NCBI RefSeq assembly: GCF_000384475.1
Contig: NZ_ARWB01000001.1
Location: 145,127 to 209,126, forward strand
Reading direction: 5' to 3'
DNA: 64,000 bases
Origin: Methylopila sp. M107
GTDB lineage: Bacteria > Pseudomonadota > Alphaproteobacteria > Rhizobiales > Methylopilaceae
In this document: positions 26,553 through 34,820 of the stretch, piece by piece
Layout of the letters: each line of letters opens with the position of its first letter
Numbering within the stretch: the stretch's first letter is position 1
Translations under genes and position numbers: made by a program
Notes under the pieces: generated by a model
What the model was told of the DNA's origin: nothing
What the model saw: only the letters and a program-made list of their open reading frames with translations
Databases searched by the model: none

Positions 26553-26855
26553 TCACTCGTCGGAGAAGTAGCGATCGAGATCGCGGCGGCCGTCAAGCAC
26601 GTCGACAACCTCGAATACGTCGTCAACGTAGCGGAAGAAGATAACGTAGTTGCCGAGCGCGAAGCTTCTGAGGTCGGGTCGGAATTCCGGTCGTGCGCGG
26701 CCGAGCATGCCGGGAAGTCCGGCGAGAGACCGGCATTTTTCGCGAAGCAGGTCCGTCAACTGTTCGGCGGCGCGTTCGCCGCGCTCGCGGAACACGTATT
26801 CCGCAATGTCGTCCAGGCTATCTTGCGCCTGGTCGGCGTAGACGAGCCGGCGCAT
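26553..26855 (-). CDS. parE: ParE/RelE-family toxin
   Basis: A 100-residue protein of the ParE/RelE fold: RLVYADQAQDSLDDIAEYV, then a central basic segment and the strand pair FALGNYVIFFRYVDDVFEVVDVLDG with terminal RDLDRYF. ParE toxins poison gyrase. The start overlaps the antitoxin stop by one base (TGATG), the usual coupled antitoxin-toxin order. Confidence 0.85.
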   Translation of the reverse strand: MRRLVYADQAQDSLDDIAEYVFRERGERAAEQLTDLLREKCRSLAGLPGMLGRARPEFRPDLRSFALGNYVIFFRYVDDVFEVVDVLDGRRDLDRYFSDE

Positions 26856-27106
26856 CAAGCAGAACGCTTCTCTTTCTTCAAGGCGTCCAGGCGCCGGCGG
26901 ACGGAAGCGGCGACCTCCTCGTCCGTATGCGATCCACCGCGTTCGATCGCGCGGTTCAAATGGTCGCGGAGCGCGTTCAGCTTTTCCTCGCGCTCCTCGA
27001 CGAGCCGCAGCCCCTCGCGGACGATCTCGCTCGCCGAGCCGTAGCGGCCCTCGCGCACGAGGTTCTCGACGAATTCTTCCCAACGCGCGCCGACCGAGAC
27101 ATTCAT
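26855..27106 (-). CDS. parD: ParD-family antitoxin
   Basis: An 83-residue protein with an N-terminal ribbon-helix-helix (MNVSVGARWEEFVENLVREGRYGSASEIVREGLRLV) that should bind its own promoter and a charged C-terminal region that should wrap ParE. It precedes the toxin in a two-gene operon. The upstream gap (27107-27169) is short and AT richer. Confidence 0.85.
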   Translation of the reverse strand: MNVSVGARWEEFVENLVREGRYGSASEIVREGLRLVEEREEKLNALRDHLNRAIERGGSHTDEEVAASVRRRLDALKKEKRSA

Positions 27107-27169
27107 GAGAGATCCTCCACGAATGTCAGTTTATGCGCATTTCTTGTTATTGAAAGAGCGACCGCGATC

Positions 27170-27577
27170 TCACGGCCTCATACGGACCGTCAGCAGATCC
27201 TTCTGGCCGTCCACCTCGCTCATCGCTGCGACGACCTCGTCGGAGACCGTCATCACGACGCGGTCCCGGGCGACCCATTCGATGGAGATCGGGCCAAGCG
27301 GGACAGGAACGCCGGCAGGCGTTTCGATGCTCGAGAGTGGCTTATGGCGCTGATCGCAGTCGATCGGCTCCTGCGACGCCTTGTAGACCGCGCCGACCAG
27401 AGCGCTCCCGACCGGCCCGACGCGCGGACATTTCATCACGATCGCGACGAGGTCCCTATCCGGCGACGCCGCGCGCCGCGGGAGACTGTCTTCGCCCTGC
27501 GAGCAGGCGGCGAGCGTCGCGGCGGCTGCGAGCGCCGCGACGCGCAGAGCGTGCAGGTTGAGCGCGTCCTGGCGCAT
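27170..27577 (-). CDS. Putative lipoprotein
   Basis: The 135-residue product starts with a basic-hydrophobic leader ending LAACSQ, a lipobox with lipidated Cys at residue 25. The mature part has no recognised domain; two further cysteines (about residues 50 and 74) might form a disulfide. The ATG at 27577 puts the leader at the N terminus. It lies 17 bases after the DUF4112 gene and may be cotranscribed. Confidence 0.65.
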   Translation of the reverse strand: MRQDALNLHALRVAALAAAATLAACSQGEDSLPRRAASPDRDLVAIVMKCPRVGPVGSALVGAVYKASQEPIDCDQRHKPLSSIETPAGVPVPLGPISIEWVARDRVVMTVSDEVVAAMSEVDGQKDLLTVRMRP

Positions 27578-27594
27578 GTCCAGCCGTCGCCGGC

Positions 27595-28008
27595 TCAGCG
27601 CGTCTGCCGGCCGGCCCTCTCGAAATGCCGTCGCAGCAGGATGGCGTTGCGGCGGTTCGCCTTGAAGGCGAAGTCGAACACCGCGCCCGCGACCGGGATC
27701 GAACCCACCACCGTGTCGAGCGCGACGTTGCCGACCATCTGGGCGAGCACATGGTTCGGCGCGCCCATGCCGTGGGCGCGCTTGATCATGTAGGCCGAGA
27801 CCACGGCGGTCGACAGACCGCCCGCGACCGGGATGATGCCCGCGAGCGAGTCTATCCCGAAGCGCCAGCCGGTCATCGGGATGCGCCACTGACTGTCGAG
27901 CAGCGTCGCGAGCCGATCGAGATGATCGAGCGTGTCCGCGTGCTGCGACCTTGGCGCGTCTCCGCCATCCATGCGGCCGGCGAAGCCGGATGCGGCGTGC
28001 GCGGTCAT
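27595..28008 (-). CDS. DUF4112 membrane protein
   Basis: A 137-residue protein with the DUF4112 pattern: LATLLDSQWRIP, RFGIDSLAGIIPVAGG, and a second DTVVGSIPVAGAVFDFAFKANRRN. Two hydrophobic hairpins suggest membrane association. Function is unknown. Its ATG overlaps the stop of the pmp3-like gene by four bases in the operon pmp3-DUF4112-lipoprotein. Confidence 0.8.
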   Translation of the reverse strand: MTAHAASGFAGRMDGGDAPRSQHADTLDHLDRLATLLDSQWRIPMTGWRFGIDSLAGIIPVAGGLSTAVVSAYMIKRAHGMGAPNHVLAQMVGNVALDTVVGSIPVAGAVFDFAFKANRRNAILLRRHFERAGRQTR

Positions 28009-28166
28009 GGCGTCCTCACGATGACCCAGATGGCGTGGATGATGCCGGGGATGTAGCCCAGCAGCGTCAGCAGGATGTTCAGCCAGAACTGCAGGCCGAT
28101 GCCGACCTGCAGGAACACGCCGAGCGGCGGCAGCAGGATCGCGATCAGGATGCGGAGAACGTCCAT
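28005..28166 (-). CDS. YqaE/Pmp3 family membrane protein
   Basis: A short gene of 53 residues: two hydrophobic helices separated by a Gln/Asn turn, with LLPPLGVFLQVGIG and LGYIPGIIHAIWVI. This is the Pmp3 (PMP3/YqaE) signature, small stress-related membrane proteins. An AGGTGACC-type ribosome-binding region precedes it. It overlaps the DUF4112 gene. A weak EcfG-like sequence lies upstream at 28229-28253. Confidence 0.85.
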   Translation of the reverse strand: MDVLRILIAILLPPLGVFLQVGIGLQFWLNILLTLLGYIPGIIHAIWVIVRTP

Positions 28167-28228
28167 GTAGAGGTCACCTCTCGAACGGGGTCGGCCCCAG
28201 AAACCGGCGGCGCGCCGGCCGTGCGGGT

Positions 28229-28253
28229 AACGCTGTGCTCCCGCAATCGTTCA
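28229..28253 (-). promoter_or_regulatory. Weak EcfG-like promoter for pmp3
   Basis: On the minus strand TGAAC, a 16-base spacer and CGTT point to the pmp3 gene about 60 bases away. It differs from the consensus GGAAC by the first base, so this is only suggestive. Stress control of a Pmp3 protein would make sense. Confidence 0.3.
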
Positions 28254-28715
28254 TGTGGTGTCGCGCCGTTCGCGAAAGAAGGCCCTCAGCATCTCCGCCG
28301 CCTCGCGCTCGCGAAATCCGGGATAGACCTCCGGCGCATGGTGGCAGGTCGGCTGGTCGTAAAGCCGCGCGCCGGAAACAACGCCGCCGCCCTTCGGATC
28401 CTCCGCCCCGAAGTAGAGCCGACGCAGCCGCGCGAACGAGATCGCGGTCGCGCACATCGGGCAGGGTTCGAGCGTGACCCACAGGTCGCAGCCGATCAGC
28501 CGCTCGGAGCCGATTTCCGCGCAGGCCGCGCGGATCGCCAGAACCTCGGCGTGGGCCGTCGGATCGTTCAGTTCGCGCGTCCGGTTGCCGGCGGCGGCGA
28601 TCACCGCGCCGTCGCGGACCACCGCCGCGCCGACCGGCACTTCGCCCCGCGCCGCGGCCGCGCGCGCCTCGGCGAACGCGATCTCCATCGGCGAAGGCTC
28701 AATCGCGCTCGTCAA
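28251..28715 (-). CDS. tadA: tRNA-specific adenosine deaminase
   Basis: The 154-residue enzyme converts A34 to inosine in tRNA-Arg. Zinc-binding and catalytic motifs are clear: HAEVLA with the proton-shuttling Glu, and [10 protein letters not shown] with two Cys. Length is normal. It is divergent from the pseudouridine synthase gene, sharing a short upstream region of about 30 bases. Confidence 0.93.
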   Translation of the reverse strand: MTSAIEPSPMEIAFAEARAAAARGEVPVGAAVVRDGAVIAAAGNRTRELNDPTAHAEVLAIRAACAEIGSERLIGCDLWVTLEPCPMCATAISFARLRRLYFGAEDPKGGGVVSGARLYDQPTCHHAPEVYPGFREREAAEMLRAFFRERRDTT

Positions 28716-28746
28716 GCTTCGCTCTCCATGCTACTCGCGGCCGACC

Positions 28747-30795
28747 ATGACAGACGACATCGAAACTTCCGACGCGTCCGGGCCGGACGGCGCATCCGGC
28801 GACGCGCAAAAACGCCCCGGCGAACGGCTCGCCAAGGCGATCGCCCGCGCCGGCCTCGGCTCGCGCCGCGAGGCGGAGGCCTGGATCGAGGCCGGCCGCG
28901 TCAAGGTCAACGGCCAGACCGCCTCGACCGCCGCCCTCAACATCCTGCCGAACGACCGCGTCGAGGTCGACGGCAAGCCGCTGCCGGCGCGCGAGCGCAC
29001 GCGGCTCTGGCTCTATCACAAGCCGCGCGGCTATGTGACGACCACGCATGACCCGGAAGGCCGCGAGACGGTTTTCTCCATTCTCCCCAAGGGCATGCCG
29101 CGCGTCGTCACGATCGGCCGGCTCGACATCAACACCGAGGGCCTGCTGCTTCTGACCAATGACGGCGGCCTCGCGCGCGTGCTGGAGTTGCCCGAGACCG
29201 GGTGGCTGCGCCGCTACCGCGTGCGCGCCTTCGGCCGCGCCAACCCGGACGCGCTGACGGCGCTCGCCGAGGGGGTCGAGATCGACGGCTTCGCCTATGG
29301 GGCGATCGAGGCCGAGATCGAACGCCAACAGAACGACAATGTCTGGCTGAAGTTCGGCCTGCGCGAAGGCAAGAACCGCGAGGTCAAGCGCGTCGCCGAG
29401 CATCTCGGGCTCGCGGTCAACCGGCTGATCCGCATCTCGTTCGGGCCGTTCCAGCTCGGCTCGCTGCCCGAGGGCGGCGTCGAGGAGGTGCGGCCGCGCA
29501 CGCTGAAGGACCAGCTCGGCAAGCGCCTCGCCGAAGAGGCCGGCTGCGATTTCGAGGGCCCCGCGACCGACTTTGGCGAAGACGCGCCGCGCGTGACGGG
29601 CGGCCGCGGCGGATCTCGCGGCGGCGCGGAAGCTGCGACGCGATCGCGGCTCGCCGACCCCTCGCAGCGCGTCGGACGTCGGGCCCCGGTCGCAAGGCCG
29701 CGCGACGTCGCGACCCCCGCCACGCTGAAGGGCGAGGCCGAAGCGCGTCCCACGAAGACCAAGCGCGAGGCGCCGATCGCCGATCGCAAGGGGCGCGCCG
29801 TCAAGGTGGAGCGCATCGCGCGCGACGCCGCCGACGGCGAGAAGAAGCGCGTCTATCGCCGCGAGGAAGGAACCGCAGAGCGCTTCGGCGCGGTCGCGCG
29901 GCCGGGACGGCCGCCGCGCGCCGGCGGCAAGCCGGGCGAACGGCCGGCGCGTGGCGATTTTGGGGATCGTCCCCGCCCGCCGCGTGGCGAGCGACCTGAT
30001 CGCGAGGATCGGCCCCGGCGACCGAGCTTGGGAGACCGTCCGGCGTCCGGCGACCGTCCGGAGCGCAGCGGCTTCGGGGATCGTCCGCGCCCGCCGCGCG
30101 GCGATCGTCCCGACCGCGAGGATCGGCCCCGCCATTCGGGCGCCGGAGAGCGCCCCGCGTTCGGCGACCGTCCGGCGCGCGCGCCTTACGGCGATCGTCC
30201 GGAGCGCGGCGGCTTTTCGGATCGCCCGCGTCCGCCCCGCCGCGACCGCGAAGACGCGCCGGCCGGCGAGTACCGTCCCCGCTCTCCCGCGCCCCGCAAT
30301 TCCGAGCCGCGCTGGCGTGACGAGACCGCCTCCGGCGACGCGCGTCCGAGGCCGCCCCGCGGTCCTCGCCCGGATCGGCCGGGCGCCGGGCGTCCGCCGC
30401 GCCGCGAGCAGTCCGACCGGACAGCCGGCGATCGCCCGGCGACCGGCCGCGATCGGCCCGAGCGCGGCGAACGCCCCTCTTTTGGCGATCGGCCGCGCGG
30501 CCCTCGTCCGCCGCGCGCGGAGGGCGGCCGCGAAGACCGTCCCGCCGGCGGCGCCGGAGCGCGCAAGCCGGGCGGCAGGCCGTTCGGCGACAAGCCTGCG
30601 GGCGGACGCCCCTCGGGCCCCGGAGGCTTCAAGCCGCGCGGGTCCGGCGGCGGAAAGCCGTTCGGCGGCAAGCCTGGCGGACCCGGCGGCAAGCCGCGCG
30701 GGCCGGGCGGCAGACCCGGCGGCAAGCCTTCGGGCGGCAAGCCGGCCGGCGGCGGGGGCAGGGGGCGGCCGGGCGGTGCGGATCGTCGGCGGTAA
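28747..30795 (+). CDS. RluB/RsuA-type pseudouridine synthase with very long disordered tail
   Basis: Residues about 25-85 are an S4 RNA-binding domain and about 85-270 a RsuA/RluB catalytic domain with [17 protein letters not shown] holding the catalytic Asp, and GKNREVKRV. From about residue 280 to 682 the protein is a low-complexity tail rich in Arg, Gly, Pro and Asp, with repeats such as [13 protein letters not shown] and, near the end, [11 protein letters not shown]. The core should modify 23S rRNA; the tail resembles RNA-binding RGG/RP regions. The normal family length is 250-350, so about 400 residues are additional. ATG 28747 is chosen since it opens the S4 domain. Confidence 0.85.
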   Translation: MTDDIETSDASGPDGASGDAQKRPGERLAKAIARAGLGSRREAEAWIEAGRVKVNGQTASTAALNILPNDRVEVDGKPLPARERTRLWLYHKPRGYVTTTHDPEGRETVFSILPKGMPRVVTIGRLDINTEGLLLLTNDGGLARVLELPETGWLRRYRVRAFGRANPDALTALAEGVEIDGFAYGAIEAEIERQQNDNVWLKFGLREGKNREVKRVAEHLGLAVNRLIRISFGPFQLGSLPEGGVEEVRPRTLKDQLGKRLAEEAGCDFEGPATDFGEDAPRVTGGRGGSRGGAEAATRSRLADPSQRVGRRAPVARPRDVATPATLKGEAEARPTKTKREAPIADRKGRAVKVERIARDAADGEKKRVYRREEGTAERFGAVARPGRPPRAGGKPGERPARGDFGDRPRPPRGERPDREDRPRRPSLGDRPASGDRPERSGFGDRPRPPRGDRPDREDRPRHSGAGERPAFGDRPARAPYGDRPERGGFSDRPRPPRRDREDAPAGEYRPRSPAPRNSEPRWRDETASGDARPRPPRGPRPDRPGAGRPPRREQSDRTAGDRPATGRDRPERGERPSFGDRPRGPRPPRAEGGREDRPAGGAGARKPGGRPFGDKPAGGRPSGPGGFKPRGSGGGKPFGGKPGGPGGKPRGPGGRPGGKPSGGKPAGGGGRGRPGGADRRR

Positions 30796-31336
30796 GCACA
30801 AGGGCCGCGCGATAAAGGGTCCGGCGACGGACTCGCGCGCGATCCGCCCGACCAGCGACCGGTTGCGCGAGGCGATCTTCAACGTGCTCGCCCACGCCTA
30901 TGGCGACCCGTGCGACGGCGCGCGGGCGCTCGACCTGTTCGCCGGCACCGGCGCGCTCGGGATCGAGGCGATCTCGCGCGGCGCAAAATTCTGCCTGTTC
31001 GTCGACGAGGGGGCGGAGGCCCGCGCCTGCCTTCGCGACAATGTCGAGACCTTCGGGCTCGGCGGCCAGACCAAGATCTTTCGGCGCGACGCGACAAGGC
31101 TCGGGCCTGTGATCGGCCAAGGCCCGTTCGACCTCGTCTTCGCCGACCCGCCTTACGGCAAGGGTCTTGGCGAGCGCGCCCTGGCTTCGGCCCGCGACGG
31201 CCGCTGGCTCGCGCCCGGCGCGCTGGTGGTTTGGGAAGAGGCGGCCGAGGCCGAGATTGTCGCCCCGGAAGGTTTCGAGGCGCTCGAGACGCGCAACTAC
31301 GGCGACACGCAGGTGCGGCTCCTGCGGGCGGCCTGA
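30776..31336 (+). CDS. rsmD: 16S rRNA (guanine966-N2)-methyltransferase
   Basis: The 186-residue product begins [15 protein letters not shown] and contains the SAM motif [14 protein letters not shown] and the catalytic DPPY in FADPPYGKG, both typical of RsmD. The start is GTG 30776, inside the end of the pseudouridine synthase gene (20-base overlap, different frame), preceded by GGGGGCGG. It is coupled with an rRNA-modifying enzyme in one operon. Confidence 0.9.
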   Translation: MRIVGGKHKGRAIKGPATDSRAIRPTSDRLREAIFNVLAHAYGDPCDGARALDLFAGTGALGIEAISRGAKFCLFVDEGAEARACLRDNVETFGLGGQTKIFRRDATRLGPVIGQGPFDLVFADPPYGKGLGERALASARDGRWLAPGALVVWEEAAEAEIVAPEGFEALETRNYGDTQVRLLRAA

Positions 31337-31344
31337 CGCCGCCT

Positions 31345-31812
31345 TCAGACCGGGTCGCCGCCCCTGAACCGCATGTAGGGCCGCGGCTCGCCGTCGCCGA
31401 ACAGTATGACGTCGTAGACCTCCGGCGCTCGGCCCGGCATTTCCATGCCGGGCGAGCCGATCGGCATGCCCGGGACCGCGAGACCTCCGCGCAAGACGGG
31501 GCGCTCCGCCAGCAGCCTTGCGATCGCCTGGGCGGGCACGTGGCCTTCGAGCAGGTAGTCGGACAGGATCGCCGTGTGGCAGGACCGCATGGCGTTCGGA
31601 ACGCCGACCTTCGCCTTCAATTCGGCCATGCCGCCGGTCTGGAACACCTTGACGGCGTAGCCCGCGGATTCGAGGTGGGCGACCCAGCCGTCGCAGCAGT
31701 CGCAGGACGGATCCTTGTAGACCTTGATCAGCGTCGCGGGTTCGGCGCGCGCCGCGACGAGCGCGGCGGCGGAGATCGCCGTGGCGATCAGGGCTCTTCG
31801 GTCGATGTTCAC
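31345..31812 (-). CDS. DUF411 metal-related exported protein
   Basis: The 155-residue precursor has a leader (MNIDRRALIATAISAAALVAARA) and the DUF411 core: VYKDPSCDCCDGW with three Cys near residue 35, MRSCHTAIL and GLAVPGMPIGSPGMEM. Such proteins are associated with copper handling in the periplasm. It is convergent with rsmD (eight bases apart) and divergent from fae. Confidence 0.85.
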   Translation of the reverse strand: MNIDRRALIATAISAAALVAARAEPATLIKVYKDPSCDCCDGWVAHLESAGYAVKVFQTGGMAELKAKVGVPNAMRSCHTAILSDYLLEGHVPAQAIARLLAERPVLRGGLAVPGMPIGSPGMEMPGRAPEVYDVILFGDGEPRPYMRFRGGDPV

Positions 31813-32238
31813 TTGGCTGGACCTCCGAGGACTCGCCGCCGCCGCCCGACCAGCTTTCCGGACGCGACGATCGATGGCGCCGCAAGGGACGGCCCATGTT
31901 TCGATGGCCGCTTAATGGACGGTCGTCAATCGCCGGCGGGACGCGGAGCGAACGTCGGCGTTCTCGCATGCTGCGCGGCCGCCCATGCCTATGCGAGCAT
32001 GCGGTCCGGCCAACATTCAGGAAAAGCGGCGCAGAAAGATCAGTCAGCTCACATTTTCTAATTCCATAAAATCTATAGAAATATATTGACGGGGCCGCGG
32101 ATTCGGCTGAGCATCCGCTCGTTCCGCAATGAGCGCGGGATGGTCCGGCGGGCCGGAAGACGCATCCGACGGGCCGATCGATTTCCTCATCGGGCGATGG
32201 CGGACCCCGCCCGACCCTTGCTTCCAACGAGAGTGCAG
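31813..32238 (+). promoter_or_regulatory. Upstream region of fae
   Basis: A 426-base gap between divergent DUF411 and fae. The segment 32041-32091 is strongly AT rich (TAAAATCTATAGAAATATATTG) and probably contains the strong fae promoter, leaving a leader of about 150 bases. I find no gene here; the leader has no clear riboswitch. Confidence 0.45.
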
Positions 32239-32751
32239 ATGGCCAAGATCACCAAGACCCTCATCGGCGAATCCCTGGTCGGCGAGGGCAATGAAGTCGC
32301 CCATATCGACCTCATCATCGGGCCGCGCGGCTCGACCGCCGAGACCGCTTTCGTGAACTCGCTGACGAACAACAAGGACGGCTTCACCTCGCTGCTCGCG
32401 GTGCTGGCCCCGAACCTGCTGGCGAAGCCCAACACGATCCTGTTCAACAAGGTGACGATCAAGGACGCCCGTCAGGCCGTCCAGCTGTTCGGACCCGCGC
32501 AGTACGGCGTCGCCAAGGCCGTGGTCGACTCGGTCGCGGACGGCACGATCCCCGAGGACGAAGCCGACGACCTGTTCATCTCGGTCGGCGTGTTCATCCA
32601 CTGGGAGGCGAACGACGACGCCAAGATCCAGCAGTACAATTACGAGGCGACCAAGGAGGCTCTTCAGCGCGCGATCGCGGGCGAGCCGAAGGCCAGGGAC
32701 GTCGTGGCGCAGGCCGCGACCGCCAAGCACCCCTTCGCCGCGAACGGCTGA
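32239..32751 (+). CDS. fae: Formaldehyde-activating enzyme
   Basis: Condenses formaldehyde with tetrahydromethanopterin in methylotrophs. The 170-residue protein matches the canonical sequence from [15 protein letters not shown] onward, with catalytic His in [14 protein letters not shown] (residue 17 or close) and later blocks [16 protein letters not shown] and [17 protein letters not shown] 32239 follows a GAGTGCAG ribosome-binding region. This gene is the best metabolic marker in the window. Codon use is strongly biased, as expected for an abundant protein. Confidence 0.95.
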   Translation: MAKITKTLIGESLVGEGNEVAHIDLIIGPRGSTAETAFVNSLTNNKDGFTSLLAVLAPNLLAKPNTILFNKVTIKDARQAVQLFGPAQYGVAKAVVDSVADGTIPEDEADDLFISVGVFIHWEANDDAKIQQYNYEATKEALQRAIAGEPKARDVVAQAATAKHPFAANG

Positions 32752-32780
32752 ACGAACCGGGCGAGCAGCGTCTTGTCCAC

Positions 32781-32880
32781 GCCGTCATGCCCGGCGGAGC
32801 CGGGTGTCCATGACTTGCTAGGAACGTCGTGCGCTACGTCCAAGTCGTGGATGCCCGAGACAAGCTCGGGCATGACGGCG
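32781..32880. repeat. Bipartite palindromic repeat (family A)
   Basis: GCCGTCATGCCCGG at the left end and CGGGCATGACGGC at the right, each forming its own hairpin, 100 bases end to end. It follows fae directly and could serve as its 3' structure. Confidence 0.7.
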
Positions 32881-32929
32881 AGGTGACCGCATCTCGCGCC
32901 GGAAAAAATTTTGCGCTCTGAGGCGGATC

Positions 32930-33160
32930 ATGACGCAAGCTCAGTACGGGGTCGTCCGATCGAACCACTGGTCCGCAAAGGCCTGGGGCGTCGTCGGGAC
33001 GGCGGGCGATCTTGTCGCGAACGACAGCGACAGCCTGCGCATGCGGCGAAGCGAGGCCGCGCGGCTGGCGCGGACGCTGAACGCCCAAACCGGGTCGACG
33101 CATGCGGGAGACGACGCCGGCTTCACCGAAACGCCCGAGCCTCGGGCCCGCGCGCATTGA
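32930..33160 (+). CDS. Small hypothetical protein
   Basis: A 76-residue frame with ATG 32930 preceded by GAGGCGG. The first 50 residues (MTQAQYGVVRSNHWSAKAW and so on) look like genuine protein, the last 20 are Pro/Glu rich. No family recognised. The gene is isolated between fae and the flagellin cluster. Coding status is uncertain. Confidence 0.4.
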   Translation: MTQAQYGVVRSNHWSAKAWGVVGTAGDLVANDSDSLRMRRSEAARLARTLNAQTGSTHAGDDAGFTETPEPRARAH

Positions 33161-33360
33161 GCGACTGGAATTCAGCCGATCGCGCTGCCTGATCGGCTGA
33201 CACAAGGGCTGGCGACAGCTCTTTCATGCGAGTCCGCTGGACATCCTCCCCGACTGTTCAGCGGGCTCGTTACTATGCTCGGCAGGTTTCGAGGGCCAGG
33301 CGGCGGCGCGATCGTCTCGCGGCCCTGCCACTTCCCGGCCCTTACCGGCGGTCCTTGAAA

Positions 33361-33399
33361 CGAAAGCGGGCGGGACCTTTCCGGTCCCGCCCGCTTTCG
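33361..33399 (-). terminator. Terminator downstream of flagellin
   Basis: A perfect 17-bp stem (arms 33361-33377 and 33383-33399) with loop TTTCC lies 20 bases past the flagellin stop. The minus-strand 3' flank begins TTTC. The strong stem suits the end of a highly transcribed gene. Confidence 0.7.
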
Positions 33400-33419
33400 G
33401 AACGAAGAGAAGCGCGCGA

Positions 33420-34616
33420 TCAGCGCAGCAGCTGCAGCACCGCGGATTCCTGCTGGGTCGAGATCGACAGCGAGGTCACGATCAGCGACTGGCGGGTCTG
33501 GAGAGTCGCGAGGTTCGCGGCCTCCTCGTTGGTGTCGGCGGCGGTGAGCCCGTTCGCGCCGTCCTCGAGCGTGCCGATCATGTCCTTGGTGAAGACCTCG
33601 CGGGTCTGCACGATCTGGAGCTGCGAGCCGAACTTCGAGGACTGCGCCTCGATGGTCTTGAAGGCGCCGTCGATCTGGTCGAGCACCGTATTGATCGAGC
33701 CGCTGTCGTAAAAGTCCTGCTCGGTGATCGGCGACAGGCCGACGCCGCTGGCGTCGAACTGCACGCCCTTGACGTTGAGCTTCGAGGTGCCGTCCTCGTT
33801 GAAGATGACGTCGAGATCGTCGCCCATCAGCAGGTTGACGCCGTTGTAGTTGGCGTCCTTGGCGAGGGTGTTGATCTCCTTCAGCGCCGCATTGTAGTCG
33901 TCGGCGAAGTTCGCGCGCTTCAGCGCGGCGTCGGGGTCCAGCACCGGATCGGAGAACGTGCCGCTGGCGAAGGCGTTGCCCGCGCCGGTCGCGGTGCCGG
34001 TCGCGGCCACGGGCGTCGAATTCGCGATCGAATTGTCCGCGGAGATCGACAGCGTCTTGTCGGAGAGATTGAAGGTCGCGTCGAGCAGGACGTTGTTGTC
34101 CTCGAAATACTTGTTCAGCTCCTCGATCGTGTCGACCTGGCCCGCGCCCGTGCCGAACGTCACGGTGACGTTGGCGCCGTCCGCGTCCTTGACGACGAGC
34201 GTGTCGCCGGAGGCGAGCGGCGATCCGGTTCCGCCGAGCAGATTCTTGGAGGTCGCGCCGTCGGGCAGGGCAGCCGAAGTGATCGCGGCCTTTTCGTCGA
34301 CCGCGAGCGGCGACTGGAGCGCCGCCCGTGCGGTCGCCTTCAGCCCTTCGACGATCTCGGTGATCGCCTTGACGCCGTTGTCGGCGGCTTCGAGCGTCTT
34401 GACCGAGTTCGCGACCTGGTCGAGCAGGCTCGAAAGGTCTCCGGCGCGCCGGTCGAGCGCGTTCGCGGTGAAGAAGTTCGCTGGATTGTCGAGCGCCGAA
34501 TTGACCTTTTTGCCCGTCGCCAGCCGTTCCTCGGTCTGATTGAGGATCTGGGTGGTCGACTGCAGCGTCCGAAGGTTCGACCGGACTGCGGAGTTCAAAA
34601 CGACGTCGTTTGCCAT
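33420..34616 (-). CDS. Flagellin
   Basis: The 398-residue filament protein has the conserved flagellin N terminus (LNSAVRSNLRTLQ, then a coiled region with ERLATGKKVNSALDNP) and the C-terminal block ANLATLQTRQSLIVTSLSISTQQESAVLQLLR. The middle, surface-exposed part is variable. ATG 34616 is preferred to an upstream in-frame start because it gives MANDVVLNSA. It is a paralogue of the next flagellin, about 400 bp apart in reading order, each with its own terminator. A CtrA-like box lies 62-76 bases before the start. Confidence 0.95.
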   Translation of the reverse strand: MANDVVLNSAVRSNLRTLQSTTQILNQTEERLATGKKVNSALDNPANFFTANALDRRAGDLSSLLDQVANSVKTLEAADNGVKAITEIVEGLKATARAALQSPLAVDEKAAITSAALPDGATSKNLLGGTGSPLASGDTLVVKDADGANVTVTFGTGAGQVDTIEELNKYFEDNNVLLDATFNLSDKTLSISADNSIANSTPVAATGTATGAGNAFASGTFSDPVLDPDAALKRANFADDYNAALKEINTLAKDANYNGVNLLMGDDLDVIFNEDGTSKLNVKGVQFDASGVGLSPITEQDFYDSGSINTVLDQIDGAFKTIEAQSSKFGSQLQIVQTREVFTKDMIGTLEDGANGLTAADTNEEAANLATLQTRQSLIVTSLSISTQQESAVLQLLR

Positions 34617-34677
34617 GTCGAGGCTCCGAAAGGGGAGACGCCTCTCTTCGGCGCACTGCAAAAGTAGTCTGTTAACC

Positions 34678-34692
34678 TTAATGAGACGTTAA
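34678..34692 (-). promoter_or_regulatory. CtrA-type box (TTAA-N7-TTAA) before flagellin
   Basis: TTAA (34678-34681), seven bases, TTAA (34689-34692) is an exact match to the CtrA recognition pattern. Further TTAAC half-sites flank it (34672 and 34696). It is placed 62-76 bases upstream of the flagellin start. CtrA binding is inference from the pattern. Confidence 0.55.
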
Positions 34693-34750
34693 AAGTTAAC
34701 GCAGGCTCCGATTTCGATCCGTCGTGCATCCGACGGATGCGGCGAACGAA

Positions 34751-34778
34751 AAAGGGCGGAAGCCGAAGCTTCCGCCCT
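34751..34778 (-). terminator. Terminator of the second flagellin
   Basis: A perfect 12-bp stem with loop CGAA; on the minus strand it runs into CCCTTTTTC. It is 43 bases beyond the stop of the flagellin at 34821. Confidence 0.85.
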
Positions 34779-34820
34779 TCTTGTCAGTCCGAAGTCCGAA
34801 GTTCGAAGTTTTGGCGTCGA

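Noticed and set aside
29960..30780. Repeated GATCG.CC units suspected as a CRISPR or minisatellite
   Set aside because: The repeats keep codon phase and encode the Arg/Gly/Pro tail; there are no unique spacers of equal length.
28699..30882. Long antisense frame across the pseudouridine synthase gene
   Set aside because: Repetitive Ala/Arg text mirrors the repeats of the real gene tail.
32041..32091. Riboswitch in the fae leader
   Set aside because: The AT-rich stretch shows no paired architecture that I can defend; treated as promoter only.
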